DNA from: Tieghemiomyces parasiticus
Lineage: Eukaryota > Kickxellomycota > Dimargaritomycetes > Dimargaritales > Dimargaritaceae
Assembly: GCA_027575765.1 (NCBI GenBank)
Contig: JANBPT010000176.1
Coordinates: 1-61,772 of the forward strand
Direction: 5' to 3'
Length of the DNA: 61,772 nt
In this document: piece by piece, positions 44,321 to 55,212 of the stretch
How positions within the stretch are numbered: the first letter of the stretch is position 1
Layout: every line of letters starts with the position of its first letter
Translations under genes and position numbers: made by a program
Notes under the pieces: generated by a model
What the model saw: only the letters and a program-made list of their open reading frames with translations
The model's database searches: none
What the model was told of the DNA's origin: nothing

Positions 44321-47300
44321 GTTCAAAAAGGGGGGCGCGGACGCAACAAGGTAGACCAGCTATAGGCTTTAGACCGTCGTCGAGCGATAAGGCGTGGTCG
44401 GTCGGATTGGGTGAATATCCTGTGGATTCCACGATGGAATAGATGCGGATCGAGATGGTGTGTATTGAGGACGATGGCAAGGGGAGGGTTGCTGCCCAAG
44501 GGGGGCGGAATCGGATGGGGGGATAGAGGAGGGGAATACAGCCTGGTCTCTTGCAGATACCGAATAGGTTACAAACGCTCAATTCCGGTTATTGGCTGCA
44601 GGTTGAGAATAACGGAAGTGCCGTAGCTAATGGACGAGAACGCCCTCGTCGACCAATGGGAACTACCGAAATTGATTAGCCACGGTGGATTAGTTCAGCT
44701 GGGACGGCTACGGGGTGGGGTTTAAGCACCAATCGGATGGTGGGAATTCCGGTACGGTTGGTGAGAAGCGGGGTACAGACAGGTAGGCCTGGTAATTCTC
44801 CAAGATGGTTAGCGGTTGAATTTTTTCTTAAAAAAAAAAAGTGTGCAACAAGGTGATGGTCAAGGGAGGGCCGAAACAAGGGTAGTGAAAAAAAAAGAGA
44901 ACCTGGCGGGACAAGGGGTATGACAAAGGATAGCGAGATACAGCACGGCTCGACGCGGCCTATGCCGGTTTTTAAAGGGGCAGGCAGTAGGTCCCAGCCT
45001 ATCCATATTAGGCAGGATTTACCTCGGTAGGTTCGCGGCTGGTATCGGACCTACCCATACTAAATTACGATCGCTGGGTCAGAGGCTATTAGCCATCAAC
45101 GCTCCTTTGCCTTCACCTTGCGGAATACGGAAATTTGGCGTCAGCGCCCATGTTATCTCGATTTTACACTGAGCCCAGGGCTTGAGCGGGAAGTCTGGGC
45201 GTCTGTATACCGATGCTTTCACTGATTGATATGCCATCAGATTCCGCTGCTAGTCTATAAACTACTAGAGTCGCCATTGCAGGTCATCTACCTTCGCCCA
45301 TACTCCACTTCTGCGGCCGACACTCGGCGCCGTGGAATGCGCTGGCAGACAGGGTCACGCGTTGGGCATCAAACGGGAGGCGAGCTGCGGCCCTGGAACA
45401 GTAGCCAAGTAGGCCGACATCCCGTCATGGCAGGTTTGGGTCCGGATAGGTCCCCGCACGCATCAATTTGGCTCCGCTCTTGGCTCCGCGGGGCGATGGC
45501 AGACCTGCTCACTGCCGTGTAAGGGGATTGGCCGAAGGGAAGCTGGGTGGTCTAACCTAAGGGGGCTGCTTGATTGAGATGCCTTTCCCTGGCCTTCACT
45601 CTACGAGGGTGTACCCGGGCATGCCCCACCCTCCTGATACCTTGTATGTCTTCCTGGCTGGAGAAGCCGGTGAGTTGTAGAGCGACCTGGCCACTATCCC
45701 TCCATGCGGCCCAGATAGGGCCTACCTAGACATCGGAAGTCGCTCTAGATACCGTCTAGGCGCCCCTCGAATTCACAGAGCGCCGTCTCATGCCTAGCGC
45801 CACCGTGCGACCCTGGGAGCCGCGTCAATGACAAATTTCGATGAAAAATATAATACAGCCAAATGACGTCGGCATCATTCGGATGGTGGTCCAGTGAGGA
45901 TGGCCATACGCCCTGGAATCTCGGGGCCCGTGCGGTCACGTCATGGTGCACAGTCGTGACTGATCTGAGATGTGGGTGTTTAGCTCTTGGCTTGAATCAG
46001 AGAACGAAGGACAAATGGCGGGGAGAAGGGGGCATAAACAAATCACTCCTTAGAACAACATGACGTAATTTTTCAGATTGGGTGTCTACTGAATACGTGG
46101 CGGTCTCCTGGCCTTCCTCACAGTATGTACCCGCAAGTGGATGTATTACAATAGGTGGGTAGGACACGCGGCTTTCAGGGCAAGCGGAATTGGTAAACAT
46201 GTCATACAGGTTAAGGGGATGTCTGCGCTGCAGCGGATTCCTGGGCGTGCAGTGTGCGGTTTCAGAAGTCCAAAGCCACACTGCCCTCCAGTGTCAACTC
46301 TAAACAACCGTCTGTTTCAGCACCGTACTGGTAAACGGTAGACGAGGGCCTGGACGACCAGGCACAACGCTCCCTGGCCCTGAGTGTGTACTACTTTCAC
46401 AGGTCCGTCTATTCCTGCGGTCACTCGGATTCGAACGGTGAGTATGAATTAGGAAGTATCGGCGGGGATTGATGTGAACACCAACGACGCAGGTGGACCT
46501 GATTAGCTTGAAAGCAGCCTTCGACATCCCACAAATGGCGTCCCATGCTGTCTACGGCGGACTGTATGAAAATTGTGACTAATTTGACTAACGTTGGGTC
46601 GTCGATCTTGCCTGTTTTACCTTCTCCTCTCCACCTTCCCAATTTTAAATAGACGGATGGGCGCAATACACTTGGTACATAGTGAATGATTGGCCCTTGG
46701 TCTCCACAACCCGACCAACCATCACCCACACACCCGTCCCATTATACCGCTATTGTTTACTTTACTCCCACCACGCGTCAACTACAACAGTTGATACACC
46801 CGCAGTTTCTATATCCAACTTGCGGTGCTTGCAGACCGCCACCGGCACTGCATCTCATGTCCAGCCCACCTGATCGTCAGCTGTCAGTGGTATTAGGGTG
46901 GGGAGGGGCCTTATACCAATGCTGGTTGGCCATGGTGGCATGCAGTACTTGTCGGGCAATGCGCTGTCCGAGCTAAAGCAAGGTAACCCATTCGACTGAG
47001 TATATCAAATGGGTTTAACTCGACTTGTTATGTTTCGAGGGATCGTCGAGGAAAGTACATAGATCTTCACACACGCAAGGTTGGACTCAATTTCGGCAGT
47101 CCCCTGCCTTGCATCAATCTCCCTGACACTCTCAATATTCCCAGACCAGGTGGCGGACCATCACAGTCGGCGCCACAAGACTGAAGTTACTAATTAACGT
47201 CATTATGATGTCATAGAGCCACTGTAGCTACTCGATAGCAACACAGTATTAGTCATTTCATCTTTCTCCATAACCAACGGAGAGAGGGAGGGTTCGGCAG

Positions 47301-48259
47301 CAGTGGTTTTCTAGAGAGGAGGGTTAGCTTACAAAACAACTACCGATACTCTGTGACGGATTGGAGGGGGACGTTCAAGATGAACATAGTTAGAACAGTA
47401 TCCTCAACGCTAACCAACCTCTCCAACGTCATGAAAAAAAAAAAAAAACCGCAACCGCAGATGCGTAATACGGCAAATTTTTCCCGACTCTGCTGGTTTT
47501 CCGCATCGTCCGATACACCCCAAGTATCGATAGACTTTTGACTCGTCATATCGGCCGATAACTAAAGGAAGCCTGGCCTATGTCGCATATAATCGAGATC
47601 AATCGTCAACGGCGGGCTAGTGGTATCGATCGACGGTCTCAGGCGAATGTACTTCCCACCGTTAGATGGGAAAGGTGGTGATGGCAGCTGTCAGAGGATG
47701 GCCAACCGGCTTTCAGGGGCCCACACAGAGGGTTGGATAGAAATGGTGGGGGGTTGACCGGTCCATCCAGTCCGAGGCAATTCGAGTGATGCATTGTTGA
47801 GGTGCATGGTGGCTGCTGTAGCGATATAGTACTCGAGAGCAATATCTCAAAGCCCCTCTTGCGTAGCATCTAGCGAAGGATCGCGCCTCGACGGCCAGTA
47901 CGCCAATACGATGTTTGCGCGAGTATATATAAAAAAATACCACTTCTAGGGTGGGGGCGGGGTGAATGGTGTTGGTGAGGGAAAGCCGCTAATCATAAGT
48001 GCCCATTATGATCGTTCGTGTTGACCATACAACCATCATATAAATGTCCAAAACGCTCTCCGATTTGTATAGTCTTTCCATGAAGAGTTAGGATTGAATT
48101 CCAAAAAATATATATAAACAATACCAACATATATTAATACGACCAGGGACGGACATAGGTTAGTACAATATTCTTCAAAGAAACCGCGTCCTACCTGACA
48201 TCATCTTGGCCATGAAGTCGAAACAAAGATAAAAAGGATTGCAGCCGCTGCATCTACAT

Positions 48260-51200
48260 TCAAAACATGGTGCGCCGCCGTGACTTGTCCTTAACCGATT
48301 TGGCAACTGGACCTCGTGCCATTTTGATAACCGGGGCAGCCTTACCACCGGACATTCCGGGAATCTGAGCGGACTTCGGCCGAGGTATAAAGTTAAGGCC
48401 GGTAGATAAGGGTGGCCGTGAGGATGTGCCGCTGCTACCAGCCTTTTTGCCATCGTCGTCATCGCCGCTAGAATCGGAGTCAGAGTTGGATTCCGATGAT
48501 GGTTCAGAGTCAGATTCATCATCGTCACCTTTCTGGTGGGCCCGGTTGGGCACAGGCCCCATTGAAAACCGCGCAAGTCGGTTTGCTGGACCAGTGCGGC
48601 CGCCGCCAGACACGGACCTCCGCATGGCTGGGTGGTGGTTGCCAGCAGCAGCGGCAGCAGTCACGTCGGACCGGTCAGTGTCTGCGGTGGTTGATCCAAA
48701 CTTAGGATCGACAAGGACCTTGGCTGCCCCCGACACCAAAAAGGCATTATCACGCAGACCAGCGAAGGTACCAGCGCGCGAGATAGCCGACAGAGACAGG
48801 AAATGCGATTTGGGAGCCGCCCGTGGAGCGCCCGTGGGTCCGTGGTGCGGTACGGCGCCGGTCGCTGGGTTAGGGAGGGCCGTTGGGCCAGATTTCCCCG
48901 GGCCATCGTCACCGTCGCTGTCACTTTCATCGGAGCTGGTGTCTGGGGCGGGGCGTTTGGACATGCGGATCGGCCGCTTGATCACCGGGTTCCGCGAGTT
49001 CAATCGTGCTTGGACGCGTGACGGTTCATGGCTCTTTAGCCGTTTACTGGGTGGATGATTTACATCACTATCGCTGTCGTTCGAGTCCGAGTCCGAGGCA
49101 GGTCGTTTAGCGAGGCGAGGGGTAACTGTCTGGGCGGGTTTCGGCGCTGGCGTCTGTAGGAGGGGCAACGGGGCGGCTGCGACGGTGGGCGTGGGTTGTT
49201 CACCTTCGCTATTGCTACTGCTGTCTGAACTAGAGTCGGATACGGTTGCTGCAGCTGGCAACCGAGTCGATTCGGGGTTTTGCGGCGGATTCGGCGGCGC
49301 TTCGGTACGCGCATTCATGTCGCCCTCATCCGTCGACTCACTAGCGCTCGCTTCGCAAGCAGAAAGGCTAGTTACGACCCCTGCGGTCATTGGGGTGGGA
49401 CCCGGCATGGTGCTGCTGTCAACCTGGCCACGCTGACTACCGGTATCACCACCGTCCGAGTCCGAGTCCGGGTCGGAAGAATAATCAGATATTGGCTCAG
49501 TAGCTTTGCCGATCTGTGGCTCCACCGTAGCTTTGGTGATTTCCGGGTTTGCAGGCGGGTCGACCGGGGCTAGCGGACCGGAGCTTGGCGTGGTAATAGT
49601 AGTAGTCTCGGTTCGATCACCTGGGTAATCGGGTGTATGCTCACCTGAGCCCAACTGGGCACCGGATCCTGGCTTCAAAGCTTCAGTGGGCCGGGGAGAC
49701 GCCGTTGTCTCAGTGACGTCTCGTCCGGCAGGTGGGCCAGCCGAAGCCGAGTCAGTATTCGGGGGAGGGGTCGGCGGGGCTGTAGTGGCAGTTGCGGCCT
49801 TGGCTTGACTGTTCTGCCGCTCGTTATCGGTATCGTCCGAGTCTGTATTTGAACCGGTGGAGCTAGCCGAATCCGACGCACTCGACACATCAGCCACCGC
49901 CCCAGGGATGGTCGACGGGATTTCGGGGGTCATATTCCGGGGTATGTGGTTGGTGGTATCCGTCTCGGCGTGGCTTGCGTCATTACTAGGCGTGCGAGTT
50001 TCTAGAATCGGCGGCTGCAGAGTAGAAGTTTTGTCATCGACATCGAAAGTTGACACCACCGGACGCAGAGTTGACCTGCTTTCCTCATTCGCCAGGCCGG
50101 GTTCTAAAGCGTGAGTAGGTGTCAGCGACGTTAATTCCGATGCCTGGGTCTGGACCTTAGTTGAGAGGATGTCCGATGCTTCGCTATCCGAATCCTGGTC
50201 ATCGTCACTGATAGAGGCAGTTGGGTTAATACTCGATGGACTGGAGTCCCGTAGGGCCACCCTGGCAGCTGGAGTTGGTGTAGGAACCAGTCCAGGGCGA
50301 TTGCGATAGGCTATTGCCGGCGCGACACGTCGATTAAACAAGCGGCTGCCGTTGTTATCGTCGTCGTCACTACTGCTGGTATCATCGTCAGAACTGGTGT
50401 TGGAACAGCTCTGAGCAGCTGGTTGGAGCCCTGGAGTCATCACCGGCGGTTTGACAATTGGGGTGCGGCGCGTTGGGGGTTGGGGTTTCGGATTGCCGGG
50501 GACATTGGACTGGGTGGCGCGCCGGCTACCCTGATCACTACCATCGCTATCCCGATGACTACCGTTCTCGGTGGCGGTTAATTTTGACATGCTAGGGATG
50601 GATTGCAACGAAGTGTACTTGAAGCTATACGGTGACCTGGCGTGTGTCGTGCCTGGTGTCTTTGTAAGCTGGCTGTCCTCGTCTTCCTCGTCGCTGGAGT
50701 CCGTGCTGATGCCGGATAATGACCGGGTAGCTAATTGAGACGCTGGTAGGGCGACGGCCGCAGCCAGCTTAACCGGAACCGGCCCGTCGGATTCGCTGTC
50801 TCTGTCACTTGGCTTCATTGTCAGTTCAGGCTCGGCAGTAGGTGACCCGACCCGGGTCTCTGGTATGGGTAAGGGTTCCGGCGGGGTAGGAGCAACTGTG
50901 ACATCTCTCTCCTGATTATCGCTATCACTATCACTATCGCTGTCGTCGGAGTACGAGCTATACTCAGCGTCATCCACAGCGGTATTTCTGGGTGCTGGGG
51001 CCAGGCCGGCCGCCATGGGTAATAGAGCCGGGGTTGGGGCTATGTCGGTGGCAGGAACGGCCAACTTGGTCTCATGGTGGGAGGCATCCTCGATGGTTTC
51101 GATGTTCGAAATCGGAAGTACAGCGCTCGGGCGAGACGGGTCGTACGCTGAGAAGTTCACCGGTCTGGCCTCAGTGGCCTCAACCTTCTGAAGGGTACCA

Positions 51201-53509
51201 TGCCCGGAAGCTGAGCTCGGCACGTCGGAAGTGTGGGTAGATGGCTGAGATGGGGGTGGTAAAGTCACGGGTATCTCGGATGTTTGCAAGGGAGATGGGG
51301 TTGCAACTGACGGCACCGCCGGAGAGTCCTTCGTGGCCGACCCGTCCGCGGTCGCGCCGGCTAACTCACCACCCTTTCCTTTCCCCGCTATATTCGCACA
51401 CGGTTTAACTTCCGTCGCTTTGACCGATTGTGACGTGGCAGTCGGGGCGCACCAGCGCTTCGGAGAACCGTCACTGTTGTCACTGCTATCCTCGTCGGAG
51501 CTGGAACCAACGGGGCCCGATAGGCCTGTATGGGGGCTCGAGTACATCATGGGCGGCTTGACGATGGACCGGGCAGCCGTGACTTTTCGGTTCGGGGTCT
51601 TCGAAGGGCCGGGGTCGGCTGCATGCTTGGCTTCCGGATGGCCGATGCCAATGTCGGTGGCCGTGGACGCTGAGGGTGACGAGCTAAAGCGGGATATGAG
51701 CGACGTGAAGTGGTGAACGATGGACGGCATGAAGGCCGGTCGCGGGGTTGTGGTAGGCTGGTCGTCTTCGTCAGATGAGTCGCTAGGGCTGGGGCTCCCA
51801 TTAGTGGTAACCTGGGTAGTTGGCCAGGAGGCGTGAGGCCGAGTGGCGGCCTTGGGTGCAGGTCGGGGCGTCGCAATCACGACCGGTAGTACATTAGAGG
51901 ATGTCATCACGGCCGAACCGTCCGATTCGCTGTCCGAGTCACTCTCGCTGGAGCTTTCAGCCACCGCTAGGGCCTTGGTGACGGCCGAACCAGGGGCCTT
52001 AATGGGCGGAGGAGTCGGTGCCAATATAGGTGATGGAAGGTAAGGGCGGCCCGGTGCGATAGCCGACGGGGGCTTGGCCTTGTTGTCGCTGTCACGCGAA
52101 CTGGCGTCCACTACCATGGGCTGCGCTGGGAAGGAGTCAGTGGGGTTGGCGTTCAACACCGGTATACTAAGAGGCCCAACAGGATTGGACTTCGGGATTG
52201 GCCGATCAACCGAACTGTCAGCCTCGCCATCGACCGGATCATCTGCCATGGAAGCTGCGTACAGGGGCGATTGGGGCGTCAGCGAAGGTTGGACAATCGG
52301 CCCCTTTGATGAATACGGAGTAACAGGACGGCAATTGTTCACCTCGGGGTCACATCTGATCCCGGAATCCCTATTATCATCGCTATTAGTTGCAGGCCCG
52401 GCGAAGCTGGCGGTGACGGGGCTGATGGGCGGCGCTAAATGTGGGCTTGGCACCCGTCGGTTACCATCGGAAGTGCCGCTGGTATTGTCCGCATCGCTGT
52501 AGCTGGTCACCCCGAGACCGTAGGAAGTCCGTCTAGCCGATTTCACTTTAAATGCAGTTGACTTGACACGCGGTGGCCGGAGAACAGGCACCGCTGCCAG
52601 TGGCCGACCATAACGGCTGGAATCACTGCTGTCCGATTCACTCTCGCTGGTCGTCTCCAGATTGTAGGAAGGGGGCTGAGTGTCAAGGCCATGTAAGCGG
52701 CCTGCCGAGTCGCTGCCGCTAGTAGAGTCGAGGCTGTAAGTAGGACGACGGGTTGGAAGGGACTTGGGCATGGCAGGCCGGGTGTGCAAAGACTGGCGCA
52801 GGACCGCATTCATAGGATGATGCCGGCCAGGGCTATTGGACTTATTACCACCTGCGCTGCGGCTGCTGAGAGGTCGCCGAGAAGGGGCGGGTTTGGTGGG
52901 GACTGGCTTCATGACAGGACCTTCTGCATGCTTCCCATTCGACCCGCTATCACTGCTACTACTGCTACTACTACTACTAGAGTAGTGCTGGGCTGGTTCG
53001 GCTAGCATAGCCGGAGGATGACCGATTTCATTGGGTATTGGCGCCTTGGTGACGCTCGGGGCGTCCCGATCGTGATCGCTATCATCATAAGAGGAGGTGT
53101 CCACAGCCGGCTTGGGCTTACTAACGGCCTTCGTCATGGGTCTCGGCGCCGGGCGTGTATGCCGGCGGGTTCGCTTCGTCTCGGGTCGCATGCTGGTAGG
53201 ACTCGCCCGCTCACCCACCGACCTGTTGTCTTCAGCGGCTGTGCCCCACACCATTGCGAGCTGGTTTATAGAACTGCGCTTGTCCAATGCTGGCCGGCTG
53301 AAACGACTAGTTGACTGCTGGTAGGTCAGAGCGCGTCCATCCCGGCTGTAGATGCCGAAGGCGCTGTACGGAAGGTCGTCCCCGCTGGAATTGGTCTCAG
53401 AGGAACTGGAATCTTGGTCGTGGCGCCGAGTCGCAGAACCCGGGGTAGCCCGGGTAGTGGACACAGCAGCCGGGGTCGGTCTTCTGGGGTTGCCAGGAGT
53501 TGACGGCAT
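48260..53509 (-). CDS. Giant Ser/Asp/Pro-rich disordered protein (1749 residues)
   Basis: Single-exon gene read from the ATG at 53509 (MPSTPGNPRRPTPAAVSTT); the frame extends a little upstream only to a TTG. I recognise no folded domain. The whole length alternates about 25-30 acidic Ser/Asp clusters (such as SSSDEDSSDNSDGS, SDSDSDSDN) with Pro/Ala/Thr/Lys-rich linkers. A basic end (SVKDKSRRRTMF) closes it. This layout recalls nucleolar Nopp140/SRP40 and treacle-type phospho-scaffolds, where CK2 phosphorylates the Ser/Asp clusters. The conserved SRP40 C-terminal domain is absent, so homology is not claimed. Near the C-terminus are ISRAGTFAGLRDNAFLVSG and a Lys/Arg-rich patch. It is probably nuclear. 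The absence of stops over 5.2 kb of low-complexity DNA indicates strong coding selection. Confidence 0.75.
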   Translation of the reverse strand: MPSTPGNPRRPTPAAVSTTRATPGSATRRHDQDSSSSETNSSGDDLPYSAFGIYSRDGRALTYQQSTSRFSRPALDKRSSINQLAMVWGTAAEDNRSVGERASPTSMRPETKRTRRHTRPAPRPMTKAVSKPKPAVDTSSYDDSDHDRDAPSVTKAPIPNEIGHPPAMLAEPAQHYSSSSSSSSSSDSGSNGKHAEGPVMKPVPTKPAPSRRPLSSRSAGGNKSNSPGRHHPMNAVLRQSLHTRPAMPKSLPTRRPTYSLDSTSGSDSAGRLHGLDTQPPSYNLETTSESESDSSDSSRYGRPLAAVPVLRPPRVKSTAFKVKSARRTSYGLGVTSYSDADNTSGTSDGNRRVPSPHLAPPISPVTASFAGPATNSDDNRDSGIRCDPEVNNCRPVTPYSSKGPIVQPSLTPQSPLYAASMADDPVDGEADSSVDRPIPKSNPVGPLSIPVLNANPTDSFPAQPMVVDASSRDSDNKAKPPSAIAPGRPYLPSPILAPTPPPIKAPGSAVTKALAVAESSSESDSDSESDGSAVMTSSNVLPVVIATPRPAPKAATRPHASWPTTQVTTNGSPSPSDSSDEDDQPTTTPRPAFMPSIVHHFTSLISRFSSSPSASTATDIGIGHPEAKHAADPGPSKTPNRKVTAARSIVKPPMMYSSPHTGLSGPVGSSSDEDSSDNSDGSPKRWCAPTATSQSVKATEVKPCANIAGKGKGGELAGATADGSATKDSPAVPSVATPSPLQTSEIPVTLPPPSQPSTHTSDVPSSASGHGTLQKVEATEARPVNFSAYDPSRPSAVLPISNIETIEDASHHETKLAVPATDIAPTPALLPMAAGLAPAPRNTAVDDAEYSSYSDDSDSDSDSDNQERDVTVAPTPPEPLPIPETRVGSPTAEPELTMKPSDRDSESDGPVPVKLAAAVALPASQLATRSLSGISTDSSDEEDEDSQLTKTPGTTHARSPYSFKYTSLQSIPSMSKLTATENGSHRDSDGSDQGSRRATQSNVPGNPKPQPPTRRTPIVKPPVMTPGLQPAAQSCSNTSSDDDTSSSDDDDNNGSRLFNRRVAPAIAYRNRPGLVPTPTPAARVALRDSSPSSINPTASISDDDQDSDSEASDILSTKVQTQASELTSLTPTHALEPGLANEESRSTLRPVVSTFDVDDKTSTLQPPILETRTPSNDASHAETDTTNHIPRNMTPEIPSTIPGAVADVSSASDSASSTGSNTDSDDTDNERQNSQAKAATATTAPPTPPPNTDSASAGPPAGRDVTETTASPRPTEALKPGSGAQLGSGEHTPDYPGDRTETTTITTPSSGPLAPVDPPANPEITKATVEPQIGKATEPISDYSSDPDSDSDGGDTGSQRGQVDSSTMPGPTPMTAGVVTSLSACEASASESTDEGDMNARTEAPPNPPQNPESTRLPAAATVSDSSSDSSSNSEGEQPTPTVAAAPLPLLQTPAPKPAQTVTPRLAKRPASDSDSNDSDSDVNHPPSKRLKSHEPSRVQARLNSRNPVIKRPIRMSKRPAPDTSSDESDSDGDDGPGKSGPTALPNPATGAVPHHGPTGAPRAAPKSHFLSLSAISRAGTFAGLRDNAFLVSGAAKVLVDPKFGSTTADTDRSDVTAAAAAGNHHPAMRRSVSGGGRTGPANRLARFSMGPVPNRAHQKGDDDESDSEPSSESNSDSDSSGDDDDGKKAGSSGTSSRPPLSTGLNFIPRPKSAQIPGMSGGKAAPVIKMARGPVAKSVKDKSRRRTMF

Positions 53510-54101
53510 AACGCATGGGTCGGAAAAACTGCAGAAAGAAGAGGTGGTAAACAATAAAAGCGGAGGCTTAACGCATCGAGAACGAATTGGCGTAATGGCA
53601 GTGGCTAAGTAGAAGTTAAAAAAAATGCACGCGGCTGCGAGTGACGGATTCCTATGCGAAACTTTTAACGTCTGAGTAACGTGTAAAGCTGGTCGAGGTA
53701 CAGCTTGGGCAGTGTGGCAGAGGGTGTGCTCTGCGGAGAAAAAAAATCATGTATAGTCTAATTTTACGCTGGGCCATCCGCACAGCAATTCTAGTAATTT
53801 TTTATAACGTCAATAAAAAATTTGGAATGCAACCCGGTTGGCTGGTATGGTTCAGCCCCGTTATGTATGAGCATGAAAGTAGAGGTCCGGCTTTAATAAG
53901 AAAAGCGCGGCAATATGGATATATATATCTCTCTCAAGGTGAAATCGATGTGATTACGCAGGCGAATAGCAGACCATGAAAAAAAAGGCGTAACGCTTTT
54001 GATAAAAAATAGTTACCAAGGCGGACCAAGGGGCTTTTCGAGCAATAAAGTCGACCATGTTGCGGGTAGAGGGGAGGGTGGACGCTGAAGACATCGTAAA
54101 A
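53510..54101. other. Intergenic region
   Basis: This is the promoter side of the giant gene. It includes an AT-rich plus frame from ATG 53749 (76 residues, ending IYLSQGEIDVITQANSRP) and a minus frame around 54060. Neither has a known domain. The minus frame could be a downstream exon of the small secreted gene, but no normal-length intron fits. Confidence 0.45.
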
Positions 54102-54263
54102 TTAGTAAGCAAACTTGAGGTATTGGAAATTGAGTACGACGTTGTCACTCAACCCAATCGGAACAGAATCGGTCTTGACGGTCACAGAGGGGGACACTGC
54201 TGGGGCCGCCAGGGCGACAGTTGAGAGGAGAACCAGGACGAATATGTAACGAAAGCTGGTCAT
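54102..54263 (-). CDS. Small secreted peptide (53 residues)
   Basis: From the ATG at 54263 the frame reads MTSFRYIFVLVLLSTVALAA, a classic signal peptide with likely cleavage after ALAA. The mature part is about 33 residues and ends YLKFAY. It contains PAVSPSVTVKTDSVPIGL and no cysteine. A TATA box (GATATAAAAAG on the minus strand, near 54378-54388) lies about 115 bp upstream, supporting a real transcript. A branch-like TACTAAT and a TCTTCAG follow the stop closely, so the last codons may instead be intronic and the protein longer. No family is recognised. Confidence 0.5.
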   Translation of the reverse strand: MTSFRYIFVLVLLSTVALAAPAVSPSVTVKTDSVPIGLSDNVVLNFQYLKFAY

Positions 54264-55212
54264 GGTGAATAAACGAGGTGGGGGCTTTGTCCGCTTCGCA
54301 GTGATGTGAAGATAGTGATAGTTGAGTCACGTGGTACATCAGCTGGTGCGGAGTGTAGGGAACGCGCGGGCCGACCGGCTTTTTATATCCATCCAAGTGC
54401 AAGTCGAGCCGTCCACCATCACCATAACATTTAGCTTTCACCCCCTCCCGTCTGCTTGGAGCCCTCACCAATGGTATGGCAGCCTATCTCTGGTGGGCTG
54501 GTTCTATGGTGACATTCACCTGTTTTCTCCCTGATACTGGGACAGATTATGACCGATCAAGGTAGTCGGAAAGATGGACCTTGGATGTCCAAGGTGGAAA
54601 AATCTGGCAATCCCCCCTCCGTCTCTTCTTAGTTACTCCTCTCCTCCCCTTTAGCATGACCCATTAGGACCGTCGTTCCAGCCAGTTGGCATGATTTACT
54701 ATGGACGTGGGCTATATCGATGTCGGTCAATATATTGACGCCCAAAATTAAACTTGAAATCAAGCGCACACTGGTCATCATTTTAGCCCATCGATCGACA
54801 GGTAGCGATCGATGCTAGAAGACAGTTCGGCATGTCGATCCGGAAGACGTTTTTATGAGTGGCAACTCATGTACGTAAGCCTGGACGTGTTATCTAAACT
54901 GGCGATCTTGGCCAGGTGGCTGTAGTGAGCTTGGTCTGCCAAACGGGAAAGAGAGCCGCAGAATCCGAATGTGTCTGACTGACCGGCCTTTTCCAATGCA
55001 ACCACACTGTACTTCCCCTCTTCAAGAGTAGCGTATGCCTAGGGGGCTAACGTGATTAGGCTCAGCAGCCCCGTCAATTTGAGAAAGGACCTTTAACTCA
55101 AGTAGAACCCTTCCGTTCGATCGCCCGGCTTGAAGGGGGGGAGTCCGAGTCTTACCCATGCTTAGGGTGTTCCCCTCTCAATCTCAATATATCACCATAA
55201 ATTATCACTAGA
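54264..55212. other. Intergenic region with a small inverted repeat
   Basis: This includes the TATA box of the small secreted gene on the minus strand and a 9-bp inverted repeat CATCGATCG / CGATCGATG with an 8-nt loop at 54789-54814. No coding region is supported. Confidence 0.5.
54789..54814. repeat. 9-bp inverted repeat (CATCGATCG)
   Basis: The arms at 54789-54797 and 54806-54814 are exact reverse complements, separated by ACAGGTAG. Each arm is itself built from overlapping CGATCG/ATCGAT palindromes. It lies in intergenic DNA and its function is unknown. Confidence 0.65.

Larger units (their letters stand above)
42502..48259. other. 5.8-kb gene-poor region
   Basis: No secure gene is found. 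Noted items: a GT microsatellite near 43898-43912; a 16-bp palindrome at 43763-43778; a poly-A stretch near 44829-44840 and another near 47433-47446. A coding-like frame lies at about 44150-44320 (+), listed separately. The minus frame at 43242 starting MTTSLDVHFSDYFIYLTRV is open for 77 codons but leads to no domain. Minus-strand donor-like sites near 43427 and 44306 do not connect into a model. Confidence 0.45.

Noticed and set aside
44004..44582. 192-codon minus frame
   Set aside because: Its composition is not protein-like beyond chance, it has no domain, and it overlaps a more helix-like plus frame.
46390..46450. GGATTCGAAC sequence resembling a tRNA T-arm
   Set aside because: The flanks do not form a T-stem, and no D-arm or acceptor stem is found.
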